The position numbers were made by a program, and so were the translations under genes. From assembly GCA_041299015.1 (NCBI GenBank), contig JBFYWB010000037.1, forward strand, positions 1 to 43,395: a stretch of DNA of 43,395 nt, read 5' to 3'. This DNA is from JARFQH01 sp041299015. GTDB taxonomy: Bacteria; Desulfobacterota; Desulfobacteria; Desulfobacterales; SG8-13. Below, piece by piece: positions 28,144 to 36,267 of this stretch (within the stretch, counting starts at the first letter, position 1; each line of letters starts with the position of its first letter). Below the pieces are notes generated by a model. The model saw only the letters and a program-made list of their open reading frames with translations. It was not told the origin of the DNA and searched no databases.

Positions 28144-30225
28144 TTAAGCCACTTTCTTGTTTTCAAGCGCTTTTTTGGCAAGCTCTTCGGTGATCGATTG
28201 CGGCACCTGCTTGTAGGTGGAAAACTCCATCGTAAACTGCGCTTTGCCCTGGGTGAGCGAGCGTAAAACGGTTGAGTACCCGAACATTTCCGCCAGCGGC
28301 ACCTGAGCTTCGATCACGCATATGATGCCTTCGTCCTGTGCCCCGAGAATCATGCCGCGACGCTGGTTCAAGGAGCCCATGACCGATCCCTGAAACTCGG
28401 TCGGGCTTTCCACCACCACTTTCATAATCGGCTCGTGGATCACCGGATTGGCCTTTCGGTAGGCTTCCATGAATGCGCCACGGGCGGCCGCCATAAAGGC
28501 GACCTCGGATGAATCGACCGAGTGGGCGGCCCCATCGTTGAGCACGACCTTGACACCGGTTACCGGAAATTCCATTTTCGGTCCCTTTTTCAGACATCCG
28601 CGGAAACCCTTCTCGCAGGCCGGAATGAACTGGGTCGGAATAGCACCGCCGAAAACCTGATTGTCAAAAATGAACTCTTCGCCTTCGGCCGGTTCGAGGT
28701 ATCCGGCCACCCGACCGTACTGACCGGCGCCGCCGGTCTGTTTCTTGTGCGTGTAGTTGAAATCGGCCCTGCGGGTGATGGTTTCACGATAGGCGACCTG
28801 TGGCTGTCCGATTTCAACGGCGGCGTTGTACTCACGCCGCATGCGTTCCACGTAAACATCGAGATGCAGCTCGCCCATCCCTTCTATGATCGTCTCGTTT
28901 GTCTCTTCGTTGACATAGGTTCGAAAGGTCGGATCCTCTTTTGTAAAGCGATTCAGGGCCTTGGACATGCTGATCTGGGCCTTATTGTCCTTGGCCACAA
29001 TCGCCAGGGATATCACCGGCTGGGGGATGAACATGGAGGTCATGCTCACGTTGATGCCGGGACTGGCGAATGTGTCACCGGAGGCGCAGTCCACACCGAA
29101 CAGGGCGCCGATATACCCGGCCGGAATCGATTGAATTTCCTCCATTTGATCGGCATGCATCCGCACGACCCGGCCGACCTTTATTTTTCTGCCGGTGCGC
29201 ACGTTGACAATCGATTCGCCTTTGGCAAGTGTGCCCTGGTAAACGCGCACGTAGGAGAGCTGACCGTATTGTCCATCTTCGAGCTTGAAGGCCAGAGCCA
29301 CCAGCGGCGCTTGGGGGTCGGAGACAAGCTTAACGGATTGTTCGCCCTTTTCCATGTCCAGGGCCTCGTTCTGAACGTCGGCAGGGCAGGGCAGAAAGCG
29401 GGTTACGGCGTCGAGAAGCGGCTGAACACCTTTGTTCTTGTAAGCCGACCCCATCAAGACCGGAGTCATTGCCCGGGCGATGGTTCCTCGGCGAACGGCA
29501 TCGATAATGAGTTCCGGGGTGACCTTCTCCTCGAGGGCGGCCTCGGTCAATTCGTCAGAAAACATGGCGGCCGCATCGATCAGGACCTCCCTTTTCTCGG
29601 CGGCCAACGGCAACAGGGTTTCCGGTATCTCCGCCTCACGCAGGTCTTCACCATTGGCCCCCTCGAAATAATAGGCCTTCATGTTCACCAGGTCCACCAG
29701 ACCCTGTAGGTCGGCCTCCAAGCCAATCGGAATCTGCATGGCAACCGGCTTATGGCCCAGCTTGTCTGCGAGCTGATGGATCACGCGCTCCGGGTTGGCG
29801 CCATTCCGGTCGCATTTGTTGACAAAGGCAATGAAGGGAATATTGTAGCGCCGCATTTGCTGATCGACGGTGATCGACTGGGATTGGACCCCCCCGACGG
29901 CGCACAACACCAGAATCGCCCCGTCGAGAACCCGCAACGATCGTTCGACCTCGATTGTGAAATCGACGTGTCCGGGCGTGTCGATGATATTGATTTCATG
30001 GCCTTTCCATTGGCAAAAGGTCGCGGCCGAGGCGATGGTGATGCCACGCTCGCGCTCCAGGTCCATCGAATCCATGGTTGCGCCGATGCCGTCTTTGCCC
30101 TTGACATCGTGGATCGCATGGATGCGATGCGTGTAAAAGAGGATCCTTTCCGTCAGCGTGGTCTTGCCGGAATCGATGTGCGCACTGATGCCGATGTTTC
30201 TGACGCGTTTCTGTTCGCTGATCAT
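28144..30225 (-). CDS. fusA: Elongation factor G, mitochondrial EF-G1 / spdEFG1 type
   Basis: 693 residues, starting at ATG 30225 after AGGAGAAACAG. Translocation GTPase with the P-loop 'AHIDSGKTT' (15-23), 'DTPGH' and 'NKCD'. Domain II has 'GQLSYVRVYQG', domain IV has 'KKQTGGAGQYGRV', and the C-terminal domain V has 'RRGMILGAQDEG'. The stretch 'HDVKGKDGIGATMDSMDLE' and 'ERERGITIASAAT', with Ser rather than Ala in the P-loop, closely matches mitochondrial EF-G1 and the 'spd' group of spirochaetes, planctomycetes and deltaproteobacteria, in which elongation and recycling are split between two EF-Gs. It is not in a str operon here, so another EF-G is likely elsewhere. Confidence 0.93.
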   Translation of the reverse strand: MISEQKRVRNIGISAHIDSGKTTLTERILFYTHRIHAIHDVKGKDGIGATMDSMDLERERGITIASAATFCQWKGHEINIIDTPGHVDFTIEVERSLRVLDGAILVLCAVGGVQSQSITVDQQMRRYNIPFIAFVNKCDRNGANPERVIHQLADKLGHKPVAMQIPIGLEADLQGLVDLVNMKAYYFEGANGEDLREAEIPETLLPLAAEKREVLIDAAAMFSDELTEAALEEKVTPELIIDAVRRGTIARAMTPVLMGSAYKNKGVQPLLDAVTRFLPCPADVQNEALDMEKGEQSVKLVSDPQAPLVALAFKLEDGQYGQLSYVRVYQGTLAKGESIVNVRTGRKIKVGRVVRMHADQMEEIQSIPAGYIGALFGVDCASGDTFASPGINVSMTSMFIPQPVISLAIVAKDNKAQISMSKALNRFTKEDPTFRTYVNEETNETIIEGMGELHLDVYVERMRREYNAAVEIGQPQVAYRETITRRADFNYTHKKQTGGAGQYGRVAGYLEPAEGEEFIFDNQVFGGAIPTQFIPACEKGFRGCLKKGPKMEFPVTGVKVVLNDGAAHSVDSSEVAFMAAARGAFMEAYRKANPVIHEPIMKVVVESPTEFQGSVMGSLNQRRGMILGAQDEGIICVIEAQVPLAEMFGYSTVLRSLTQGKAQFTMEFSTYKQVPQSITEELAKKALENKKVA

Positions 30226-30339
30226 AGCTCTGTTTCTCCTGATGAACTGTTCCGATGCTCCGATCGTGAGTTTTCTTCTTCGATGATGACGTGGAGTGTA
30301 TAAAAATGGACTGGTCCGAACCGGTTGTTGTCCAAAAAT

Positions 30340-30380
30340 AAAAAATCCTTCATTATGGATGGTGCTGCCAAATGAAGGAC
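30340..30380 (-). terminator. Terminator-like hairpin inside the fusA leader
   Basis: On the - strand, TCCTTCATT (30379-30371) pairs perfectly with AATGAAGGA (30354-30346) over a 16-base loop, followed at once by TTTTTTATTTTT. It lies about 120 bases before the fusA start and downstream of the predicted promoter, so it may act as an attenuator, or it may end the Smr transcript or a short leader RNA. Confidence 0.65.
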
Positions 30381-30486
30381 GAGATGCAGGACCAGACAAA
30401 AAACCAAAAATAAGAAACCAGAAAAAAAATTCAAATAAAAGAATTTACCGGATCTGTCGGTAAACACTTAAATTTTTTAAACGAGA

Positions 30487-30515
30487 AATATCGTATTTTT
30501 TTTTGTATCTGTCAA
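30487..30515 (-). promoter_or_regulatory. Probable promoter upstream of fusA
   Basis: On the - strand, TTGACA (30515-30510), a 17-base spacer and GATATT (30492-30487). Transcription would begin near 30480 and pass through both leader hairpins before fusA. Confidence 0.5.
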
Positions 30516-30621
30516 TCAATATTAGCAAAATTTACAAAACCCGTGGTTGAATTCATCACGATCCAAATGTTTTTAGAGAAGACATGGGCATGGTGCACTG
30601 AAAACCTTGACCGTGCTCATT

Positions 30622-31344
30622 CTACGGTAGACTATCTCGGCGTCGGTGACTTTTTCTGAATTGGCGGGTCAGCGGTTTTTGCCGTAGCAGCACGTATGTC
30701 GCGCCAGCCCCGCCGTCACACAGACGGGCACTCGCGAAGGCCATCACCCATTTGCGCCAGGCGCCGCGAATCAGCCAGTCCCGAACCTTGGTTTTGAGAA
30801 CGGGTTGTTGCGGAGATGACAATCCGCGTCCGTGAACGACCAGCACGGTGCGTTTGCCGCTGCGGATGGCTTCCCGCAAGAAATCATCGACAGCCCGTTC
30901 GGCTTCCGGTGCGTTCAAGCCGTGCAAATCGATGTGGGCCTCTATCGCATAACGCCCGCCGTGAAGATGCCGACTCACCCGCGGATGAACCCGCGGCCCG
31001 ACGCCCTCCTGATACTCAGGCGTGTCGGCCACGCTAAATCCGTCACCGGTCTGAACCAGTTTGGCGAGTCTGCACAAAGCATCGCACCGCAACTGATGAG
31101 GCTGTCTGCGGCCCGTTTCCGCAGACACATCCTCATTTGGGCTGAATTTGTCCTGCGCGATCGGCGCCACGCCGGACATGGCTGCGTTGAAGAGCGCCGC
31201 GTCGCACGCCGCGTTCTCCTCGTCATCGATCTCGACGGGCGCAGGCGCCTTCGGACCGGTAGACAGCGGCAGGGAATCCCTGTCCAATATCCGGTTCAGA
31301 TGCTTGAAAGGCCGGTGGCTGCCTGAGCGTCGGTCGTCATTCAT
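30622..31344 (-). CDS. Smr-domain (MutS2-type nuclease-like) protein
   Basis: 240 residues from ATG 31344; a longer frame to 31419 adds 25 unlikely residues. The N-terminal 125 residues are low-complexity and variable. The C-terminal Smr domain starts near 138 with 'IDLHGLNAPEAERAV', then 'RTVLVVHGRGLSSP' and 'GGAGATYVLLR'. This matches LDxHG and (T/H)GxG, the Smr motifs seen in proteins with nicking endonuclease or RNA-cleaving activity (e.g. YdaL-like). The target is unknown. There is no strong ribosome site. Confidence 0.87.
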   Translation of the reverse strand: MNDDRRSGSHRPFKHLNRILDRDSLPLSTGPKAPAPVEIDDEENAACDAALFNAAMSGVAPIAQDKFSPNEDVSAETGRRQPHQLRCDALCRLAKLVQTGDGFSVADTPEYQEGVGPRVHPRVSRHLHGGRYAIEAHIDLHGLNAPEAERAVDDFLREAIRSGKRTVLVVHGRGLSSPQQPVLKTKVRDWLIRGAWRKWVMAFASARLCDGGAGATYVLLRQKPLTRQFRKSHRRRDSLP

Positions 31345-31735
31345 TGCTACTCGCCCCGGTCTGTCGGCGGTTGTGCTCTTAATTTCAAGTAAATCTAAGC
31401 ACGAACGCCTAAAAGTCACCCGTTGCGTCCGTCATCATCACAACGCGGCTGTTTGACCTTCTCCCAATTGACTTTCCACGCGCCAGCCGGGCTTTAAAGG
31501 GCACCGGCATCCGCTGCGGCGGGTGAAGCGATTGGTTTTTATATAGTTTTCAAAACGTTAAATTGTACGAAGCCCGTAGCGGCAACGAAATTTGTCTTGA
31601 TAAATCAAGCCATAATTTGGTATTATCATATATTAAAAGTGTATCAAAATAGAGATATAGTATGTTTTTTGTAGTTCATCAACCGAATCGAATCGATCCG
31701 CACGAGTTTTAATCATTCTTTCGGGAGGCGACCAA
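31345..31735. other. Control region upstream of the Roadblock/GTPase cluster
   Basis: 391 bases between divergent genes. The left part is GC-rich and empty; from about 31540 it is strongly AT-rich. It holds the promoter at 31597-31626 and a perfect palindrome CTTGAT-AA-ATCAAG at 31596-31609 lying over the -35 box. No gene is visible. Confidence 0.55.
31597..31626 (+). promoter_or_regulatory. Promoter with overlapping palindromic operator candidate
   Basis: TTGATA (31597-31602), an 18-base spacer and TATTAT (31621-31626), giving a leader of about 100 bases to the first Roadblock gene. The palindrome CTTGAT-AA-ATCAAG (31596-31609) covers the -35 box, a position typical of repressor sites. Confidence 0.55.
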
Positions 31736-32140
31736 TTGTCATACATGCTCGGTCAAGAACAGTTGGATGGAATCGAAAATGTCTTGCAGCGGGATCTCAT
31801 TGATATCGGAGTCGGCTGTGTGTTTCTCATCGATATGGCCGGCAACATCATCGCCAACCGAGACAACGGCGAGAGCCGTCATGACGTATATTCTTTGGCA
31901 GCTCTGGCAGCGGGTAATTTCGGGGCCGTCAGCGCCATGGCCAAAATCATTGGTGAAGGAGAATTCTCGCTGCTTTTCCACAAAGGCAAAAAAGAAAATA
32001 TTCACTTTAACAAAATTATTTCTGAATTTCTGATGATTACGATTTTCAGCAACGACATCTCACTTGGTTTTCTGCGCCTCAAAGTCAATGAAGCCGTCGA
32101 GAAAATCAAGAACGCCTTGGGAGCGATCGATGTGCCCTGA
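31736..32140 (+). CDS. Roadblock/LC7-domain protein (MglB-like)
   Basis: 134 residues. The start is TTG 31736, eight bases after GGGAGG; ATG 31745 is the alternative. 'VGCVFLIDMAGNIIANRD...DVYSLAALAAGNFGAVSAMAKIIGEGEFSLLFHKGKKENIHFNKI' is the Roadblock/LC7 pattern shared with MglB, the GTPase-activating partner of MglA. The next gene is an MglA-type GTPase, so a GAP or effector role toward it is the natural inference. Confidence 0.87.
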   Translation: MSYMLGQEQLDGIENVLQRDLIDIGVGCVFLIDMAGNIIANRDNGESRHDVYSLAALAAGNFGAVSAMAKIIGEGEFSLLFHKGKKENIHFNKIISEFLMITIFSNDISLGFLRLKVNEAVEKIKNALGAIDVP

Positions 32141-32204
32141 GCCACTGCGGCACGACAGTCGTTTTTGCTCGAACTGATGGCAACAACTTGCAGGTACACG
32201 ACAA

Positions 32205-32810
32205 ATGGCATTCGTCAATCCCAAAAAGAAAGAAGTTCAGGTTAAAATTGTCTACTACGGTCCCGGGCGGGGCGGTAAAACGACCAACCTGGAGTTCATA
32301 TACGACAAGTTCAGCAGCCGCATAAAAACGGAAATGGTTACCATTAAAACCCATGGCGACCGAACGCTCTTTTTCGATTTCCTGCCTTTCGATATCGGCA
32401 AAGTGAACGGCTACGACGTCAAAATCCAGTTGTATACAGTGCCGGGGCAGGTCAAATACAACGCGACCCGGCGGCTGGTTTTAAGGGGTGTCGACGGCAT
32501 GGTTTTCGTGGCCGATGCGATGGCGGTGCGGAGAGAGAAAAACATTTTATCGCTCAAGAACCTGCAGGAAAACCTTGCCAACTACAAGAGGAGCATATTC
32601 AAAATCCCAATGGTCCTGCAGTACAACAAGGTCGATCTGGCGGAACAGGGCATTCCGATTCTGCCGATCGAAACCCTTGAGCAGGACCTCAATTCGAAAC
32701 TGAAAACCGCCTCTTTTCCCGCCAGCGCACTGGTGGGAACCAACGTTGTCGCCACGCTGAAAAAAATCATTTCTTTGACCATGGCCTCCATTGTGAAGGA
32801 TCTGACATAG
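32205..32810 (+). CDS. MglA-type small GTPase
   Basis: 201 residues. All G motifs are visible: P-loop GPGRGGKT (19-26), switch I 'RTLFFDFLP' (53-61), 'TVPGQ' (78-82) with Gln at 82 as in Myxococcus MglA, 'NKVD' (141-144), and a late 'SALVGTNV'. MglA proteins set cell polarity and act on motility or type IV pilus machinery, with Roadblock proteins as GAPs. The flanking Roadblock and PilB-like genes fit such a role. The start ATG 32205 has only a weak ribosome site. Confidence 0.92.
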   Translation: MAFVNPKKKEVQVKIVYYGPGRGGKTTNLEFIYDKFSSRIKTEMVTIKTHGDRTLFFDFLPFDIGKVNGYDVKIQLYTVPGQVKYNATRRLVLRGVDGMVFVADAMAVRREKNILSLKNLQENLANYKRSIFKIPMVLQYNKVDLAEQGIPILPIETLEQDLNSKLKTASFPASALVGTNVVATLKKIISLTMASIVKDLT

Positions 32811-32887
32811 CGTCCACCCACAGTTCCAGAGACATGGATTGTTTTCCGATACCAGAAATGGCCGGAAACAAAACGCAGGAGAAGACA

Positions 32888-33535
32888 GTGGAAAACGAGA
32901 TACCCGGAGACCAGTTTTCCGAAGAAGTCGAAGATCGGCTGCAGAATCTTTTCGGAGAGGATGAACTATCCGAGGCCGCCGAACCGAATGAGGCCGTCAT
33001 CAAACCGCATCCCCTCAGAGACCTGAAGACCGTCATCCTGGCGATCGATTGGGAAATCACCGATGAGGTCATGACGAGTTTTGGCGAGCAGGTCGCTGTG
33101 CTGCAGAACACCTATCGGAATGACAAAATCGTGCTGGTTTTTCTTCAGTTGCTCGGTTCGATCGGTGAGTACATTCGTACCCATCTCGGCCAGTCTCATC
33201 CGGACGCGTTCAAAATTCTCAATTCTTTGTTCGCCGAACTCGAGAGAATCGTTCTGTCCGAAGACCTGACGGAAGTCGAAAAGAAAAAAAGCCTAGCGGT
33301 CGAGTTGGGTAAGTACAAGCGGCTCAAGAGTCAGTTGACAGCGAACAAGCCCGGGGGCGAGGACAGGTGCGCGGCCACGCCCACGACCGCCGATCGTTCG
33401 CCAGCGGGCGGCGCGCAGCCTGAATTAATCAAGGCCATCGAGGATCTCAAGCTGTTCGTTCAGCAAGAGTTTCGCGCCGTAAGGGACGAGATCAGAAAGC
33501 TAAGCGAGGCAACCGGCACCGATTCGCGATCCTAA
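32888..33535 (+). CDS. Uncharacterised helical protein of the GTPase cluster
   Basis: 215 residues from GTG 32888, chosen because AGGAG lies six bases upstream. In-frame ATG 32834 and 32858 would extend it by 18 or 10 residues but lack good sites. The N-terminus is acidic ('LQNLFGEDELSE'), followed by a helical domain of about 110 residues ('LKTVILAIDWEITDEVMTSF...FAELERIVLSEDLTEVEKKKSLAVELGKYKRLKSQL'), a Thr/Ala/Gly-rich linker, and a short C-terminal coiled coil. No named family is recognised. Its position between the GTPase and PATAN-like genes suggests an adaptor. Confidence 0.78.
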   Translation: MENEIPGDQFSEEVEDRLQNLFGEDELSEAAEPNEAVIKPHPLRDLKTVILAIDWEITDEVMTSFGEQVAVLQNTYRNDKIVLVFLQLLGSIGEYIRTHLGQSHPDAFKILNSLFAELERIVLSEDLTEVEKKKSLAVELGKYKRLKSQLTANKPGGEDRCAATPTTADRSPAGGAQPELIKAIEDLKLFVQQEFRAVRDEIRKLSEATGTDSRS

Positions 33536-33640
33536 CACTGGCGCCGCCGGCATCATTTTCGACGAAAAAAATCACCGGTCTTGATGAATGAATGCGATCG
33601 CATCGACCCGAACACCGTGTTGCCGCAATAAGGAGTGCGA

Positions 33641-34627
33641 ATGCTTGTTGTTCCGAAAGAAAAACCGGTACTGACCAACCTGAACACCTACTACTTAAAG
33701 CTTGACAAGTTGATCGAACATTGTCAGGGGGAGATGGATGCCGGCGGCATCCTTTTCAAGTCTCCAGCTGTTCAGGGAGTCGTCTATTTCGACTCCGATA
33801 ACATTCTAAACGCATACTGCTCTGAGAAAAACGCCGATCTGCGCGGCCCGGCCGCCGTTGCTCAGTTGTTGCAGGCGAATGGCACCTACAACTTCAGCGT
33901 CGATATTTACCGGATCCCTTTCGAAAACATCTATTTCTGGTCCAACACCCCCACGGCCGAGAGAATCTTCAAGGATCTTAGCACGGAGTTTACCGATCTC
34001 GAGGGGTTAATGAAGAAGATGAGGGCCGAAAAATTGACCGGTTACATCGACATTCTCATCGGAAACGGGCAGGAAAGCGGCATGATATTTTTCGGTGGCG
34101 GCGAAATCGTCGGCGGGTCTTTTTCCTGGGGACCGGTCCAGAGCGATTCGGTAAAGGCCGCGAGCCGGCAACTGGTCGAAAAAACCATAAAAATCGGCGG
34201 GATCTTTCAGGTCTGCCGGATCTCAATGGATCCGGTCCCGCCGTCGCCTGCAGGACTTGCCTCAGCTCCTGGCCGCCGGCACCATGTCTTGCGGATGCTC
34301 GAAGAATTTTTAGGGATTTTCGAAACTCTGTACATCACCCAAAAAGACAAAACGGCCGATTTCAACAGTCTCATCCGAAAAAAGTTCGTCGAAAACGCCG
34401 AGCGGTTTACATTTCTCGATCCCTTCGCCGGTGAATTCGACTTCAACAATCGCCAGATCCGGTTCAGCGGCGCTGCCGATGACGCCGAATTGGCCAACGG
34501 TATCATCGTCTCGACAACGGAGTTGGCCACAGAAATCGGCGTGGGGGCCGAACTGAAAAAATATCTGGTGTCGTGGCAGCGAAAATACGAAGAAAAACTC
34601 GATCAATTGGGCATCCGCATGGCATGA
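33641..34627 (+). CDS. Uncharacterised protein with DUF4388/PATAN-like segment
   Basis: 328 residues; ATG 33641 follows AAGGAGTGCGA. Residues about 125-195 ('KLTGYIDILIGNGQESGMIFFGGGEIVGGSFSW...') have the G-x-(I/L)-x(n)-G-x-(I/L)-F-F-x-x-G-x-(I/L) beta pattern of DUF4388/PATAN domains, which in other bacteria sit on response regulators and polarity proteins. A weaker related segment may lie at about 20-75. The C-terminal 110 residues are unassigned. Family membership is tentative. Confidence 0.75.
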   Translation: MLVVPKEKPVLTNLNTYYLKLDKLIEHCQGEMDAGGILFKSPAVQGVVYFDSDNILNAYCSEKNADLRGPAAVAQLLQANGTYNFSVDIYRIPFENIYFWSNTPTAERIFKDLSTEFTDLEGLMKKMRAEKLTGYIDILIGNGQESGMIFFGGGEIVGGSFSWGPVQSDSVKAASRQLVEKTIKIGGIFQVCRISMDPVPPSPAGLASAPGRRHHVLRMLEEFLGIFETLYITQKDKTADFNSLIRKKFVENAERFTFLDPFAGEFDFNNRQIRFSGAADDAELANGIIVSTTELATEIGVGAELKKYLVSWQRKYEEKLDQLGIRMA

Positions 34628-34769
34628 CATCGGCACGCCGAACCGGCCGAATTTTTCTGCGGCGGGCGATCGACGAAGCGGCCGAGCTGTGTTTGCCGGC
34701 TTGAGCGACAACGGCGTTTGAATCCAAGCCGGATGCCGTCCGAAGACAACACCGGTTGAGAGTCTAAAA

Positions 34770-35813
34770 ATGATAAAAAACGTTTTGATCGTCGACAAGG
34801 ACCGGAAGAGGGTGAACGTTCTCGAAAACAGGTGGAAACCTTTCGCTGATACCTTCGTGGTACTGACGGCCGCGGGCGGAAAGGCCGCCTTAGAGCTGTT
34901 GCGGGACGAGACGATCTCGCTTGTCGTCACCGTTTTCGAGGAGTCCGGGGGCGACGGCCCCGGACTCCTGAAGCACGTCATGCAAAACTATCCGGATATC
35001 CCGGTCATCGTCACCGGCGCCTCCGACGCGCCGGAGATGGAACGGCTCGCCCGGGCAGGCGGGGCCGCGGCGTATTTCTCCAAACCATTCGCGCCCGAGA
35101 TGCTGGGCCAAGAGATCATGACGATTTTAAAGCGTGAATCCGACGGAGGGACTCTCCACAGCGTATCATCCGGCATTTTTCTGCAGTTGGTGGAAATGGA
35201 GCAGAAGACCTGCACCATCCGCCTTGAAGACAAACACTCGGGCCGCAAAGGGGTGTTATTCTTCCGTGACGGCGAACTGCTCGATGCCCGTGTGAACCAT
35301 CTGAAAGGCAAGCCGGCTGCAAAACGGATTTTGACCTGGGAAAAGGTCACCATATCGATCCAAAACGACTGCCCCTCGATCGAAAATAAAATCCACAGCG
35401 AGCTGCAACCACTGATCCTCGAGGCCGCCCGATTGAAGGACGAGACCGCCTTGCCGGATGGAAATCCTCGGGAGGCCGAGCAACCGGATACCGAAGAGGA
35501 CGCGGCATCCCATCCAATCAACCGAATCAGACAAACAATTGAAAATCGAATCGGTCAAGTCGAGGGCGTCGAAGACATTTATCAGGACAATGCATGGGAT
35601 GGGTTCATCCGCCGGCTTTCGGCCCTGGGAGACCATTTTCGAAGCGGGCCGATCAAACTCTGTTTTGTCGACAGGGGCGAATCGTCAGGCCATATCCTCA
35701 TACCCGGTCAAAGGACAACGGTCATTTCAGTAAACCCGAAATCACCGCACGACAAGATCATGAATGCGTTGGCCCCTTGGGCTGAAGGGGTTGCATCGCG
35801 GGAATCGGTGTGA
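34770..35813 (+). CDS. Pseudo-receiver plus DUF4388 protein
   Basis: 347 residues. An N-terminal response-regulator receiver fold (1-122) with acidic pocket residues in 'LIVDKDRK' and the conserved Lys105 (SKPF), but the phospho-acceptor Asp is replaced: 'LVVTVFEES' has Val55 where Asp is expected. A DUF4388/PATAN segment follows (about 135-200, 'TIRLEDKHSGRKGVLFFRDGELLDAR'), then an acidic linker and a C-terminal domain (about 240-347) that could be Roadblock-like. It probably senses through binding rather than phosphorylation. Confidence 0.83.
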   Translation: MIKNVLIVDKDRKRVNVLENRWKPFADTFVVLTAAGGKAALELLRDETISLVVTVFEESGGDGPGLLKHVMQNYPDIPVIVTGASDAPEMERLARAGGAAAYFSKPFAPEMLGQEIMTILKRESDGGTLHSVSSGIFLQLVEMEQKTCTIRLEDKHSGRKGVLFFRDGELLDARVNHLKGKPAAKRILTWEKVTISIQNDCPSIENKIHSELQPLILEAARLKDETALPDGNPREAEQPDTEEDAASHPINRIRQTIENRIGQVEGVEDIYQDNAWDGFIRRLSALGDHFRSGPIKLCFVDRGESSGHILIPGQRTTVISVNPKSPHDKIMNALAPWAEGVASRESV

Positions 35814-35856
35814 GAAACGGTCCGCGCGAGATTGTCATTCGGAAGGACAGAAGACA

Positions 35857-36204
35857 ATGAAGGATGTATTCAGAGACATCGTCGGCATGGACGGCATCAG
35901 GGGCGCCGTGCTCCTGTCATTCGACGGGACGATTCTTTTCGAGGACTACCAGGAGTCGACCGCCGCACCATTCGAAGCCAAGCAACGGGAGGGACTCTTG
36001 GCCGCACTCGACGGTGTGCGGGAGACCGAGGCCCTCTACCAGGACGGCCGCATCTATATTCGTCGAAGCGAGGTTGGATTTCTGCTGATCACCATGAGTG
36101 CAACAGCCTCGGTGGCGATGCTGCGGCTCAATTGCGATATCTTGCTGCCGAACCTGAAAGCGACAGCGCAACCCAAGGGACTGAAGCGGTTTTTTCGTAA
36201 GTGA
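35857..36204 (+). CDS. Second Roadblock/LC7-like small protein
   Basis: 115 residues; ATG 35857 follows GGAAGGACAGAAGACA. 'GAVLLSFDGTILFEDYQE' then 'YQDGRIYIRRSEVGFLLITMSATASVAMLRLNCDILL' is a compact Roadblock-type alternation of strands and helices. It ends in a basic tail. It sits just upstream of the PilB-like gene and may link the GTPase to the motor. Confidence 0.78.
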   Translation: MKDVFRDIVGMDGIRGAVLLSFDGTILFEDYQESTAAPFEAKQREGLLAALDGVRETEALYQDGRIYIRRSEVGFLLITMSATASVAMLRLNCDILLPNLKATAQPKGLKRFFRK

Positions 36205-36267
36205 TCATCTCGGTCTTCCAACAGCCCTGGATCGACCGCTTTAACGTCAAACTCCGGAGTGAAAAAT

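Larger units (their letters stand above)
30226..30621 (-). other. Long fusA leader with hairpins
   Basis: 396 bases without a gene between fusA and the Smr gene, both leftward. Read leftward it contains a promoter (30487-30515), a first hairpin TTTACCG/CGGTAAA (30458-30464 with 30444-30450) followed by a T-rich stretch, then a terminator-like hairpin (30346-30379). A 7-base outer pairing GGACCAG (30389-30395) / CTGGTCC (30311-30317) could enclose the second hairpin. The extreme AT content contrasts with neighbouring genes. Confidence 0.55.

Noticed and set aside
28522..29709. 395-codon rightward frame
   Set aside because: Lies wholly inside fusA on the opposite strand with no ribosome site; GC-rich codon bias creates such shadows.
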